Source: a virus. From it: DNA of 64,000 bases. Location of the stretch: IMG/VR virus record IMGVR_UViG_3300028299_000132, positions 1 to 64,000 of that record. One strand, given 5' to 3'. Below are positions 1 to 9,153 of the stretch, in pieces. The position numbers and the translations under genes are program-made. The notes beneath the pieces are model-generated. The model had not been told where the DNA came from and ran no database searches. It saw only the letters and a program-made list of their open reading frames with translations. The first letter of the stretch is position 1. Each line of letters starts with the position of its first letter.

Positions 1-1
1 T

Positions 2-227
2 AAGAATATTAGATATGGTGGTGATGAATTTGCTAGTTGGAGAAAGAGTAGTCATTCTGAGTTGAGAAATAATATTGTTAAAAAATTAATAGATGATGGT
101 TGGAAAACTGTCAAAATGACAAAATATTGATGGTCATAAAAGAATCCAACTTACAAATAGAAAATTAATAGATGTAGATTTAATAAATGTTAATGGAAAA
201 TTAAAATATATTGATTTCCACTGGTAA
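2..227 (+). pseudogene. 3' end of an unrecognised gene, apparently frameshifted
   Basis: A reading frame enters from the left edge and runs to a TGA at 128-130. Its last residues are protein-like (IRYGGDEFASWRKSS...). The neighbouring frame then carries another protein-like stretch (DGHKRIQLTNRKLIDVDL...) ending in TAA at 225-227, just before the epimerase gene. The simplest reading is one gene whose C-terminus is broken by a frameshift near 115-130, in an A-rich tract. A sequencing error is possible. The position, at the head of a glycan cluster, suggests a sugar-related protein, but I recognise no family. Confidence 0.4.
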
Positions 228-243
228 AAAATAATTATTATGA

Positions 244-1242
244 ATGATATTGATATCTTATGGAACACGACCAGAATATATAAAATTAAAACCATTAATA
301 AAAAAATTTGATGGTGTTATACCAATAAAAACAGTTTTCACTGGTCAACAAATGGATATTGTTGATAAGAATACTGATTATATATTGAATATAAGAGAGG
401 GTGATAATAGATTAGATTCTATTGTTCAGTCAATATTAAATAATGATTATTTATTTGAAGACATAGATTATGTGTTGGTACATGGTGATACAACTAGTGC
501 GATGGCGGTAGCGATAGCGGCATTTCATCGAAAAATAAAAATTATTCATTTAGAAGCTGGTCTTAGAACTTATGATATTCAAAATCCTTATCCAGAGGAG
601 TTTAATAGACAAATGATAGATAAACTATCTAGTATATTATTGTGTCCAACTGAAAATAATAAAAATAATCTAATTGATGAAAAATGTAATGGTGATATAT
701 ATGTTGTTGGTAATACTATTATAGATAATTTAACAGGATATAATAATAAATGTGGATATAATAATAAAGTACTCATCACACTTCATAGAAGAGAAAATCA
801 TAATGATATGGATAAATGGTTTTCTGAGATTTCTAAAATAGCTCTAGAGAATAAAGATTTAGAATTTATTATACCAATTCACCCAAATCCAAATGTATAT
901 AAACATAAAAATTTATTGAAAGGTATTAATGTTATTAAACCACTTAAATATGATGAAATGTTAAAAGAAATATCAGAGTGTTGTTTAGTCATATCTGATA
1001 GTGGTGGAATTCAGGAAGAAGTTTCATATTTTAACAAGAAGGTTATAGTGTGTAGAAAAGTAACAGAAAGGCCAGAAACTCTAGGGTCAAATAGTATTTT
1101 GTGTAAAACATATGATGAATTATATGATATATTTAATAGTATTAAAAATAATTTTGAAATTGATGCTGAAACACCATATGGTGATGGAAAAACATCAGAT
1201 AGAATATTAAAAATAATGAAAGAAGATTGTGGTTATAATTAA
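244..1242 (+). CDS. wecB: UDP-N-acetylglucosamine 2-epimerase (WecB-like)
   Basis: Converts UDP-GlcNAc to UDP-ManNAc, a precursor for surface polysaccharides, in the cytoplasm. The 332-residue product shows the family landmarks in order: GTRPEYIKLKPL at the N-terminus, HGDTTSA (about residues 80-86), HLEAGLRT followed by PYPEEFNRQ, VGNTIIDNL, TLHRRENH, and near the C-terminus DSGGIQEE with a TERPE motif. It is slightly shorter than the usual 350-380 residues but has all core blocks. It heads a tightly packed plus-strand glycan cluster and overlaps the next gene by 14 bases. There is no Shine-Dalgarno sequence before the ATG. Confidence 0.93.
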   Translation: MILISYGTRPEYIKLKPLIKKFDGVIPIKTVFTGQQMDIVDKNTDYILNIREGDNRLDSIVQSILNNDYLFEDIDYVLVHGDTTSAMAVAIAAFHRKIKIIHLEAGLRTYDIQNPYPEEFNRQMIDKLSSILLCPTENNKNNLIDEKCNGDIYVVGNTIIDNLTGYNNKCGYNNKVLITLHRRENHNDMDKWFSEISKIALENKDLEFIIPIHPNPNVYKHKNLLKGINVIKPLKYDEMLKEISECCLVISDSGGIQEEVSYFNKKVIVCRKVTERPETLGSNSILCKTYDELYDIFNSIKNNFEIDAETPYGDGKTSDRILKIMKEDCGYN

Positions 1243-1993
1243 TTCATATGTTGGTAGATTTGGAAATAATATTTTACAATATTATAACCTAATTCAACTA
1301 TCAAAGTTTCTAGATGTTAACCCATCTTCTGTTTATTGGAATGATAGTGAAAATTTTAATGATATTATTGGGGAAACAAAATCAAATAGAAATTCCGTAA
1401 CATATCAGAAAAATATGAGTAAGAATTATTTAAAAGATATAATAAAAGAAAATAATCTTATTATAAATGGTGTTATGGGTGATTTATTTTTTGAATTTGA
1501 TGATATATCAACATTTGATGTTTTTAATTTAAAAATAAAACCAAATATAGAATATGAAAATTCCAAAACAGCGGTTCATTTCAGAGGTGGTGATTTCAGA
1601 CATTGGGCTAATGGAAATGGTATTTTACCTCTAGACTATTATATAAACTCCGTATCAATGGTATTAGAAGATGATAATGATACTAAATTTTATTTATATA
1701 CGGATGATAAAACTCTGAATAATTTCAATGGGTTAGTTGGTTATATGAGAGCAAATAATATAAATCACGAAATAAGTAATAATGATTATATACAAGATTT
1801 CTCTAATATATCAGATTGTGATTATATAATATCAAATCCATCAACATTTACTATATGTGCGTCATTTATTGGTAAACGAAACAAAAAGATAATACATTCA
1901 AACAAGTGGTTTGAATATGCTAAGAATGATATGTTTTGGAATAGATTAAACAATGGTGGAAATGGTGATTATAAATTATGGAAAAAAATATAA
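1229..1993 (+). CDS. GT11-like (alpha-1,2-fucosyltransferase-type) glycosyltransferase
   Basis: Probable glycosyltransferase of 254 residues with landmarks of the GT11 fucosyltransferase fold: GRFGNNILQY at the N-terminus, HFRGGDF (the HxRxGD-type nucleotide-sugar loop) near residue 115, and SDCDYIISNPSTFTICASFIG near the C-terminus, matching the family's serine/threonine-rich acceptor block. The start is GTG at 1229, inside the end of the epimerase gene, which implies translational coupling. The window also encodes both enzymes for GDP-L-fucose (5048 and 58830), so a fucosyl donor is plausible. Donor specificity is inferred, not shown. Confidence 0.72.
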   Translation: MVIINSYVGRFGNNILQYYNLIQLSKFLDVNPSSVYWNDSENFNDIIGETKSNRNSVTYQKNMSKNYLKDIIKENNLIINGVMGDLFFEFDDISTFDVFNLKIKPNIEYENSKTAVHFRGGDFRHWANGNGILPLDYYINSVSMVLEDDNDTKFYLYTDDKTLNNFNGLVGYMRANNINHEISNNDYIQDFSNISDCDYIISNPSTFTICASFIGKRNKKIIHSNKWFEYAKNDMFWNRLNNGGNGDYKLWKKI

Positions 1994-1997
1994 AATT

Positions 1998-2789
1998 ATG
2001 AAAATATTAAAAGTATACTTTTACACTGAACTAGAGATAAAATATTTGATATTGAATCTATTAGAATCATATGATTATATAGATAAACTCTTAATATTAG
2101 AATATAATACAACACATACTGGTGATAAAAAGGACTATATATGGGAGGATTATAAACATTTATTTCCAGAAGATAAAATGGATAAAGTTGAATATCACAC
2201 GATTGATTTATCTCATATAATAAAAAAGACTGATAATGAGGATATTATACACAAAGTAAATGAAAGATATATGAGAGGGTATTTTACAAAACTTATTGAT
2301 TTAAAAGATGATGATATAGTCGTATCGGTTGACGCGGATGAAATTATATACGGTGAAATGTATCCAAAATTATTTGATTATGTTGAAAAAAATGGTTTTT
2401 GTACTCTTAAAATGCATCAATTTTTTTATAGATATGATTATTTATGGTATGATAGTGAATGGATAGCACCAATAATTTCAAAATACAAATATCATAAGAA
2501 TGATTTTCCATCCAACTGGAGATATGGTGGAAATGTCACTGAAGACTTTGTTGGATGTCATTTTTCTTGGTGTATGAATGTTGATGATATGATTTATAAA
2601 TTAAATCACTATAGTCACTCACCAACTTATAAAAGATTCGCTGATAAAGAATTATTAGAAAACGCGATAAAAAATAAGATATATCCATTTGATTTGAAGA
2701 AAAAATTTAATATAAAAGTTTTGAATGATGAAGAAAAAGTAAAATATCTTCCTAAAAATTTTGAAAAAATAAATTTATTTAATGATTAA
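1998..2789 (+). CDS. GT17-like glycosyltransferase
   Basis: About 263 residues from the ATG at 1998 (MKILKVYFYTELEIKYL). An upstream in-frame ATG at 1953 would overlap the previous gene and adds unlikely residues. The sequence matches the GT17 family (beta-1,4-N-acetylglucosaminyltransferase type): an N-terminal LLILEYNTTHTG segment, a conserved VVSVDADEI acidic block that would bind metal and nucleotide sugar, and the RYGGNVTEDFVGCHFSWC block. It probably adds a sugar to a glycan built by the neighbouring genes. Acceptor unknown. It overlaps the next gene by 8 bases. Confidence 0.75.
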   Translation: MKILKVYFYTELEIKYLILNLLESYDYIDKLLILEYNTTHTGDKKDYIWEDYKHLFPEDKMDKVEYHTIDLSHIIKKTDNEDIIHKVNERYMRGYFTKLIDLKDDDIVVSVDADEIIYGEMYPKLFDYVEKNGFCTLKMHQFFYRYDYLWYDSEWIAPIISKYKYHKNDFPSNWRYGGNVTEDFVGCHFSWCMNVDDMIYKLNHYSHSPTYKRFADKELLENAIKNKIYPFDLKKKFNIKVLNDEEKVKYLPKNFEKINLFND

Positions 2790-4152
2790 ATTAATAGTTT
2801 TTGACTTAGATGGCGTCCTAGTAACAACAAAAGAATTACATTATCATTCTTTGAATAAATCAATAGAATCAATTGATAGTAAGTATATTATAACTCTAAA
2901 TGAACATCATGAAAAATATGATGGATTACCAACTAGTAGAAAACTTCAAATGTTGACTGTTGAAAAAGGTTTACCAGAAAAATATCATAATCAAATATAT
3001 AGAGATAAACAGAAATATACATTTGATTTAATAAGAGAACAAATAAAAAGAGATGACAGACTAATATCTATTCTTAAACAGTTAAAAGATGATGGATATA
3101 TGGTTTATGTCGCTAGTAACGCGATTCGGGAGACCGTGAAACTTCTTTTATATCATAGTGGACTAATGGAATATGTTGACTATTTTATATCAAATGAGGA
3201 TGTAAAAAATTCTAAACCGAATTCCGAGATTTATCTACGATGTATGACACATTCTGGTGTAAATCCTGATGAAACACTAATCATAGAAGACTCTCCTCGT
3301 GGTATAGAAGCAGCAAGAAACTCTAAGGCACATTTACTTATGGTAAAGAACCCAAATGACGTATCATATGAAAAAATAATTAATTCTATGAAGATTAAAA
3401 ACAAAAATAAATTTAAAATTAATAATTTAAATATTCTTATTCCGATGGCGGGTTTGGGTAGCAGATTTGAAGAAGCCAATTATACGTTTCCTAAACCATT
3501 GATAGATATTTATGGCAAACCAATGATTCAACTAGTTATAGAAAATCTTGGAATAGAAGCAAATTATATTTATGTTGTTCGAAAGGAACATTGTGAAAGA
3601 TTTAATTTAAAAACTTTATTAAATATTATGACTCCTGATTGCAAAATTGTAGAAGTGAACGAAGTAACATCTGGAAGTGCTTGCACGACTTTAATGTCAG
3701 AAAAATTCATAAATAATGATGATATGCTTATGATAGCGAATTCAGATCAATTCATTCAATGGGATCCAATAAATTTTTATTATAAGATGATAGAAACAAA
3801 AGCTGACGGGGGGATACTAACATTTGAATCCATCCACCCAAAATGGTCGTATGCCAAGTTAAATGAAAATGGAATAGTTGAATGTGTTGCTGAAAAAAAT
3901 CCAATATCAAATCATGCAACAGTTGGAATTTATTGGTATTCTAGAGGATCTGATTATGTAAAATATGCTAAACAAATGATAGAAAAAAATATCAGAGTTA
4001 ATGGTGAATTTTATGTTTGTCCCATTTTTAATGAATATATTTTAGATAATAAAAAAATAATTACTTATGATGTTGATAAAATGATGGGATTGGGTGATCC
4101 GGAATCTTTGGAATTTTTTTTAAAAGAATATAAAAACTATGAAAAAGTTTAA
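2782..4152 (+). CDS. HAD phosphatase - nucleotidyltransferase fusion
   Basis: A 456-residue two-domain enzyme. Residues 1-205 form a HAD/beta-phosphoglucomutase-like hydrolase with nucleophile D8 and D10 (FDLDGVL), an SNA motif and IIEDSPRGIEAA. Residues about 212-456 form a sugar-phosphate nucleotidyltransferase with IPMAGLGSRF, the FPKPLIDIYGKPM motif and a metal-binding NSDQ block. The fusion suggests dephosphorylation of a sugar bisphosphate followed by activation to an NDP-sugar, as known for heptose and capsule pathways. It overlaps the GT17-like gene by 8 bases and the cupin gene by 14. Substrate unknown. Confidence 0.85.
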   Translation: MIKLIVFDLDGVLVTTKELHYHSLNKSIESIDSKYIITLNEHHEKYDGLPTSRKLQMLTVEKGLPEKYHNQIYRDKQKYTFDLIREQIKRDDRLISILKQLKDDGYMVYVASNAIRETVKLLLYHSGLMEYVDYFISNEDVKNSKPNSEIYLRCMTHSGVNPDETLIIEDSPRGIEAARNSKAHLLMVKNPNDVSYEKIINSMKIKNKNKFKINNLNILIPMAGLGSRFEEANYTFPKPLIDIYGKPMIQLVIENLGIEANYIYVVRKEHCERFNLKTLLNIMTPDCKIVEVNEVTSGSACTTLMSEKFINNDDMLMIANSDQFIQWDPINFYYKMIETKADGGILTFESIHPKWSYAKLNENGIVECVAEKNPISNHATVGIYWYSRGSDYVKYAKQMIEKNIRVNGEFYVCPIFNEYILDNKKIITYDVDKMMGLGDPESLEFFLKEYKNYEKV

Positions 4153-4459
4153 TTTAAATGATTTTATTAAAGGTTGGTTCGTTGGCTGCTTTGAACCAAC
4201 GATATCTAAAACACCACATTTTGAGGTCGCGATTAAAAGGTATAACAAGGGAGAATATGAAAGTTCACATATTCATAAGATTTCTCAGGAAATTACAGTT
4301 ATAATAGAAGGTGAAGTTGAAATGAATGGTGAGAAATATAAAAAAAATGATATACTACTTATAAGTCCAAATGAAAGTACGGATTTTAAGTGTTTAACAG
4401 ATGTTATAACATGTGTTGTAAAAATACCATCTATAAAAAATGATAAATATGTATTATGA
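4139..4459 (+). CDS. Small cupin-fold protein
   Basis: 106 residues with a single cupin barrel: motif 1 around KRYNKGEYESSHIHK, with two metal-type histidines and a following glutamate, and motif 2 around GEVEMNGEKYKKNDILLISPNE. Overlap by 14 bases with the nucleotidyltransferase fusion suggests the two act together, perhaps with the cupin as an isomerase or a sugar-binding partner. The N-terminus MKKFNLNDFIKG loosely resembles the capsid-tag motif described in the findings but lacks the [LI]-x-E site, so I do not count it. Confidence 0.75.
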   Translation: MKKFNLNDFIKGWFVGCFEPTISKTPHFEVAIKRYNKGEYESSHIHKISQEITVIIEGEVEMNGEKYKKNDILLISPNESTDFKCLTDVITCVVKIPSIKNDKYVL

Positions 4460-4551
4460 TAAAAGTATATTATAACATTATATCATTTTATATGATTTTA
4501 TTTAACTATGAAAATGGATTTTTCCACTTTCATCAAAAAATATTAAAATAA

Positions 4552-5022
4552 ATGATTAACATATCACATAGAGGAAACTTAGATGGTAAAAATGAAAAAA
4601 GAGAAAATCATCCAGATTATATTTTAGAAGCTATAAATAAAGGTTATCAAGTAGAAGTTGATATATGGTATGTTGATGGTATATGGTATCTAGGACATGA
4701 TTTACCAATTTATAGAATAGATTTTGATTTTATAGACCAATATAGCATATCAGAACATTTATGGTTACACACTAAGAATTTTGAAGCGTTAAAAGAATTA
4801 TCAAAAATGAAAAATGATTTGTATATGTCTTGGTTTAGATATTTTTGGCACCAAACGGATGATTTTACATTGACATCAAATGGATATATATGGACTTATC
4901 CAGGTAAAGATTTAAATGAGAATTCCATATGTGTTTTACCAGAACAAAACAATTATTCATTAGAAGATATAGAAATTTGTTATGGTGTATGTAGTGATTA
5001 CATATTGAAATATGAAGAATAA
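4552..5022 (+). CDS. GDPD-like (glycerophosphodiesterase-fold) protein
   Basis: 156 residues resembling a shortened glycerophosphodiester phosphodiesterase/PLC-like TIM barrel: N-terminal ISHRGN (catalytic histidine block), then VEVDIWYVDGIWYLGHD, which holds the metal-binding E-x-D and the second histidine. Complete GDPD enzymes are about 240 residues or more, so this is a minimal form. It follows a 92-base gap after the cupin gene that holds only a weak A/T-rich hairpin around 4507-4530. A role in lipid-linked or teichoic-type glycans is only suggested by context. Confidence 0.6.
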   Translation: MINISHRGNLDGKNEKRENHPDYILEAINKGYQVEVDIWYVDGIWYLGHDLPIYRIDFDFIDQYSISEHLWLHTKNFEALKELSKMKNDLYMSWFRYFWHQTDDFTLTSNGYIWTYPGKDLNENSICVLPEQNNYSLEDIEICYGVCSDYILKYEE

Positions 5023-5028
5023 TATATA
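5018..5028 (+). promoter_or_regulatory. Candidate phage promoter before gmd
   Basis: ATAATATATAA lies 19 bases before the ATG at 5048. It is one of many close variants of a TTAATATATA element found upstream of gene starts on both strands. No Shine-Dalgarno sequence follows it. Confidence 0.35.
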
Positions 5029-5047
5029 AAAAATAATAAATACAATT

Positions 5048-7225
5048 ATGAAGACAGCGTTGATAACAGGTGTGAGTGGCCAAGATGGGTCATACTTATC
5101 AGAATTTTTATTAGATAAGGGATATAAAGTATATGGGATTGTTCGTAGATCATCAGTTCCTGAAAACCAATCATATAGAGTTAATCATCTTTACGATAAT
5201 CCAAATTTTAAATTAGAATATGGTGATTTAGAGGATATTCCATCGTTAGTTCATGTTATTCAAAGAGTAAAGCCACAAGAAATATATAACCTAGCAGCTC
5301 AATCACATGTTAGAATTTCATTTGATGAACCAATATATACCTGTACCGCGAACGCGATTGGGACATTAAATTTATTGGAATCAATTAGAATGACAGATAC
5401 AACGATTCGTATGTATCAAGCGTCTAGTAGTGAGATGTTTGGAAATAATATAGATAGTGATGGATATCAAAGAGAAACAACACCTATGAATCCAGTTAGT
5501 CCATATGGATGTTCTAAAGTATTTTGTTACAATATAACTAGAAATTATAGAAATTCTTATGGATTATTTTTAACCAACGGTATACTTTTTAACCATGAGA
5601 CGATAGCAGGTTTTATGCCAATGATTTATAAAGAAAAAATAGATGGTGAGATTGATATAAAACCAATATCAGAAATTGTAAAATATCACATATCTGATAA
5701 AATGTTATTTGATGAAAATAATAAGAAATATCAAGGATTTAATGTTGATAAAGATTTATTTGTATGGGATAATAATAACTGGACAAAAGTAAAATACGCA
5801 TCATGTTATATACATGATATTGAAAATGATAATAAAAAACCAAAATTCATAGTGTCAAAAAATGCCGCGTATATGGCGAGTGAAAATCATGTGTGTATAA
5901 TGAATAATGGTGAGAAAGAATTTAAAGATATAGAAATAGGTGATCGTGTAAATATTATAAATTATCCAATTAATGATAACTTGAATTATGTGTTATCCGA
6001 AGAAGAATCTGAACTTATTGGATTTATTGTTGGTGATGGATATTTAAATAAAAATAAGAAATTGAGGTTAATATCTAAAGATCCAAATGATTTAGAAAAG
6101 TATTCTAAGTTATGGATAGAAATGGGTGGTACTGTTCATAAATATCAAGGTGTATCAGGATTCAATAAGAATGAAAAAATATGGTATTTTAATTTAAATG
6201 GTAATAAGGAATGGATTGATAAATATCTTTCGGATATTTATGATGAATATCATAAAAAAAGAATACCAAAAATTATATTAAATTCACCTAAAAACATACA
6301 ATTGAGTTTTTTGAATGGATATAATGATGCAGATGGTTTGAAATCAAATCCCTCTAAGTATAAATTTAGAAATTTTAAAACAAATTCAGCGACATTAGCA
6401 TCTGGTTTAATCTATTTATTAAAAAATACAACTAATCAAGAATATAATATAAATGTAGAATATATTTTTAAATATGGTGAAAATAGAATTTATTATTCAA
6501 TAAATATTTTAAGTGATTCTAATAAAGGCCAAAATCATAGAAATAATATTTTAAAATATGAAAAAGTGATTGAACTTTTAAATAAAGGATATTCACAGAG
6601 AAAAATAGAAAGAGATTATAAAATTAATAGAGGATTTATTAGGAAAATACAAAATGGATATATTCCAAATAATGGACATCATCTATCTATTGAAAATGAT
6701 AAAGTAAAAAAAATAATAGAAATGCATGATTATGATGGGTGGTTTTTTGATTTAGAAACGGAGAGTGGCACATTTCATTGTGGAATAGGACAAGGACATG
6801 TTCATAATAGCCCAAGAAGAGGTATTAATTTTGTTACAAATAAAGTATGTAAGATCGCGGTAGAAATAAAAAATGGTATATCAAATGAGTTGAAACTAGG
6901 CAACCTAGATGCTACTAGGGATTGGGGGCACGCGAAAGATTATGTTCGTGCTATGTGGATGATACTTCAACAGGAAAAACCAGATGATTTTGTTTGTGCG
7001 ACAGGAAAATCACATTCTGTTAAAGATTTAGTAAAATATGTTTTTGGAAAATTAGATTTAGACTGGGAGAAATATGTAACAGTTGATGAAAAATATCTAA
7101 GGCCAGAAGAATTAAAAGATTTAAAAGGTGATTCAACAAAATTAAGAAAACAATTGGATTGGGAACCAACATATACATTTGAAACTATGTTAGATGAAAT
7201 GATAGATTATTGGTTAAAAAAATAA
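5048..7225 (+). CDS. gmd: GDP-mannose 4,6-dehydratase interrupted by an intein
   Basis: Makes GDP-4-keto-6-deoxy-mannose from GDP-mannose, the first step to GDP-L-fucose. N-extein residues 1-184 hold the Rossmann motif GVSGQDGSYL, the QASSSEMFG block and the catalytic Y-x3-K (SPYGCSK). The C-extein resumes at residue 588 with SPRRGINFVTNKV, followed by LGNLDATRDWGHAKDYV, giving a 322-residue spliced enzyme. Residues 185-587 are an intein with a LAGLIDADG endonuclease. The insertion falls exactly between the conserved NHE and SPRRG, a strongly conserved active-site-proximal segment. The partner GDP-L-fucose synthase lies at 58830. Confidence 0.93.
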   Translation: MKTALITGVSGQDGSYLSEFLLDKGYKVYGIVRRSSVPENQSYRVNHLYDNPNFKLEYGDLEDIPSLVHVIQRVKPQEIYNLAAQSHVRISFDEPIYTCTANAIGTLNLLESIRMTDTTIRMYQASSSEMFGNNIDSDGYQRETTPMNPVSPYGCSKVFCYNITRNYRNSYGLFLTNGILFNHETIAGFMPMIYKEKIDGEIDIKPISEIVKYHISDKMLFDENNKKYQGFNVDKDLFVWDNNNWTKVKYASCYIHDIENDNKKPKFIVSKNAAYMASENHVCIMNNGEKEFKDIEIGDRVNIINYPINDNLNYVLSEEESELIGFIVGDGYLNKNKKLRLISKDPNDLEKYSKLWIEMGGTVHKYQGVSGFNKNEKIWYFNLNGNKEWIDKYLSDIYDEYHKKRIPKIILNSPKNIQLSFLNGYNDADGLKSNPSKYKFRNFKTNSATLASGLIYLLKNTTNQEYNINVEYIFKYGENRIYYSINILSDSNKGQNHRNNILKYEKVIELLNKGYSQRKIERDYKINRGFIRKIQNGYIPNNGHHLSIENDKVKKIIEMHDYDGWFFDLETESGTFHCGIGQGHVHNSPRRGINFVTNKVCKIAVEIKNGISNELKLGNLDATRDWGHAKDYVRAMWMILQQEKPDDFVCATGKSHSVKDLVKYVFGKLDLDWEKYVTVDEKYLRPEELKDLKGDSTKLRKQLDWEPTYTFETMLDEMIDYWLKK
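5600..6808 (+). other. LAGLIDADG intein in gmd, with Thr at position 1
   Basis: A 403-residue intein. The C-terminal splice block (FFDLETESGTF... ending HVHN before Ser) and a block-B-like ASENH motif are clear. The two endonuclease motifs are ELIGFIVGDGYL and LSFLNGYNDADGL. The C-extein begins with Ser588, a normal +1 nucleophile. The first intein residue is Thr (ACG at 5600-5602) where Cys or Ser is expected. The block F position that is Cys in class 3 inteins is Asp here, so class 3 does not explain it. Confidence 0.88.
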
Positions 7226-7232
7226 AACAAAA

Positions 7233-9146
7233 ATGATAAAAATATTATTATCAGATGATAAGGAATATATTTTAGAAACATTAGAAATGATTATAGAAGA
7301 ATATATCCCAAATTGTATAATATATAAATCAACTTCTGGAAATCAATGTATTGAATTAGCTAAAAAGTATAAACCAGACTTGATAATAATAGATTATTTT
7401 ATGCCAAAATTGAATGGATGTGAAATTTGTAAGATAATAAAGAATGATTACGAAATAAAATACATACCAATAATATTTATAACTGGTGAAAAAATTTCAT
7501 TAGAAGAAAGAATTGATGGACTAAATATAGGAGCGGACGCGTTCGTTTTTAAACCAATAGAAGATGTTGGTGAATTTATAGCTCAAATAAATGTTATGTT
7601 ACGCATAAAAAACATGGAAGACAAACTGAGAGAAAATCAAGAATTGTTATCATCAAAATATTCAAAATTATTTGAAAATATGATGGATGGATTCGCTTTA
7701 CACGAGATGGTTTTAGATGATAATGGAAATCCCATAGATTATATCTATATGGAGATTAATGAGTCATTCAAAAAACAGGTTGGTATAGAAAAGATTGTTG
7801 GAAAGAGTGTATTGGAATTATTTCCAGGTATGGATAGAGATTGGATTGATATTTATGGAAAAGTAGCGTTAAATGGTGAAGAAATTAGATTTGAAAGATA
7901 TTTTAAACCACTAAATAAATGGTTTTCCATAACAACATTTTCACCAATAAAGAATTTTTTTGTTACAATAAGTTCTGATATAACAGAAAAGAAGGAATCA
8001 TCAGAACAACTAAGAATATTAGTATCAAAATTAAATGAAGAAAAAAACAGAGCGGAAAAATCAGATAGATTAAAATCCTCGTTTCTCGCGAATATTAGTC
8101 ATGAAATTCGAACACCTTTAAATTCAATAGTTGGATTCTCTAGATTATTACTTATGGTTGGAAGGGGTGAAAGAAGAAAGTATGTAAATATAATAGAAAA
8201 AAATTCAGAAATGTTATTAAATTTAATAGATGATATAATAGATTTATCAAAAATAGAATCTAGACAGATAAAGTTAAGGAATGATAGATGTAATTTATTA
8301 GGAATAATAAATGAGGTTCATATGTCAAATACTAGTAAAGATGATGTTAAATTTTATGTAGATGAAGGTCTGACTAACACGGTTATATATACGGATGAAT
8401 TCAGATTAAAACAAATTTTAAATAACCTTATCACAAATTCTATAAAATTTACAGATGATGGACATGTTAAAATAGGATATAAGTTAGAACCAAAAAATAT
8501 ACTATTTTATGTTGAAGATACTGGAATGGGTATTTCAGAGAAAGATAAAGATTATGTTTTTGAAAGATTTACTCAGTTAAACGAAAAAGATAATAGAGAA
8601 TATGGTGGAACTGGTCTTGGATTATCCATTTGTAAAAAAATAGTTGACATTTTAGGTGGTAAAATTTGGTTTGAGTCTGAGGTTGGTAAGGGAACAACAT
8701 TTTATTTTACAATACCATCAGATTATGTTCAAAAGATAAATAATGAGTATGATAGAATTAAAAAGCAACAAAAGAAAAAATATAATTGGAAGGGTAGAAA
8801 AATTCTAATTATAGACGATGATGATTATAGTTCAATGTTAATATCAAGAATATTAGAAAAAACCAATGTTCAAATTAGTTCCGTGGAATCTGCGATTGAG
8901 GCGTTGGTTATGATAGATAAAGAAAAATTTGATGCTATATTATCAGATATAAAATTATCAGATATGAATGGATTTGAGTTAGTTAAGAGAATAAAAATAA
9001 AAACAAATATACCCGTTATCGCTCAAACCGCATACGCGATGATGGATAAACGATCCGAAGCGATAGAAAGTGGGTTTGATGATTATTTAATAAAACCTAT
9101 AGATACATATAAGTTAATAAATACATTAAGTAAATATTTTGATTAA
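7233..9146 (+). CDS. Hybrid sensor histidine kinase (REC-PAS-HisKA-HATPase-REC)
   Basis: 637 residues, soluble, no membrane segment. In order: an N-terminal receiver (acidic pair in LLSDD, phospho-acceptor D54, FITG and FKP), a PAS-like domain (about 145-255), a HisKA domain with His290 in SHEIRTP, a HATPase with intact N, G1, F and G2 boxes (NLITNSIKF, EDTGMGIS, GGTGLGLS), and a C-terminal receiver with D572. All catalytic residues are present, so it should be active. Starts 8 bases after gmd. A close paralogue without the first two domains lies at 37363-38595. Histidine kinases are very unusual in phages; the output partner is unknown. Confidence 0.92.
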   Translation: MIKILLSDDKEYILETLEMIIEEYIPNCIIYKSTSGNQCIELAKKYKPDLIIIDYFMPKLNGCEICKIIKNDYEIKYIPIIFITGEKISLEERIDGLNIGADAFVFKPIEDVGEFIAQINVMLRIKNMEDKLRENQELLSSKYSKLFENMMDGFALHEMVLDDNGNPIDYIYMEINESFKKQVGIEKIVGKSVLELFPGMDRDWIDIYGKVALNGEEIRFERYFKPLNKWFSITTFSPIKNFFVTISSDITEKKESSEQLRILVSKLNEEKNRAEKSDRLKSSFLANISHEIRTPLNSIVGFSRLLLMVGRGERRKYVNIIEKNSEMLLNLIDDIIDLSKIESRQIKLRNDRCNLLGIINEVHMSNTSKDDVKFYVDEGLTNTVIYTDEFRLKQILNNLITNSIKFTDDGHVKIGYKLEPKNILFYVEDTGMGISEKDKDYVFERFTQLNEKDNREYGGTGLGLSICKKIVDILGGKIWFESEVGKGTTFYFTIPSDYVQKINNEYDRIKKQQKKKYNWKGRKILIIDDDDYSSMLISRILEKTNVQISSVESAIEALVMIDKEKFDAILSDIKLSDMNGFELVKRIKIKTNIPVIAQTAYAMMDKRSEAIESGFDDYLIKPIDTYKLINTLSKYFD

Positions 9147-9153
9147 AATAGGA

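Noticed and set aside
4139-4175. Cupin N-terminus (MKKFNLNDFIKG) as another capsid tag
   Set aside because: No [LI]-x-E site and it lies in the glycan cluster, so the resemblance is probably chance.
1-7225. Host chromosome glycan operon joined by misassembly
   Set aside because: Same codon bias and intergenic style as the phage genes, an intein, and the partner gene fcl further within the phage region argue for phage DNA. Long-read support would settle it.
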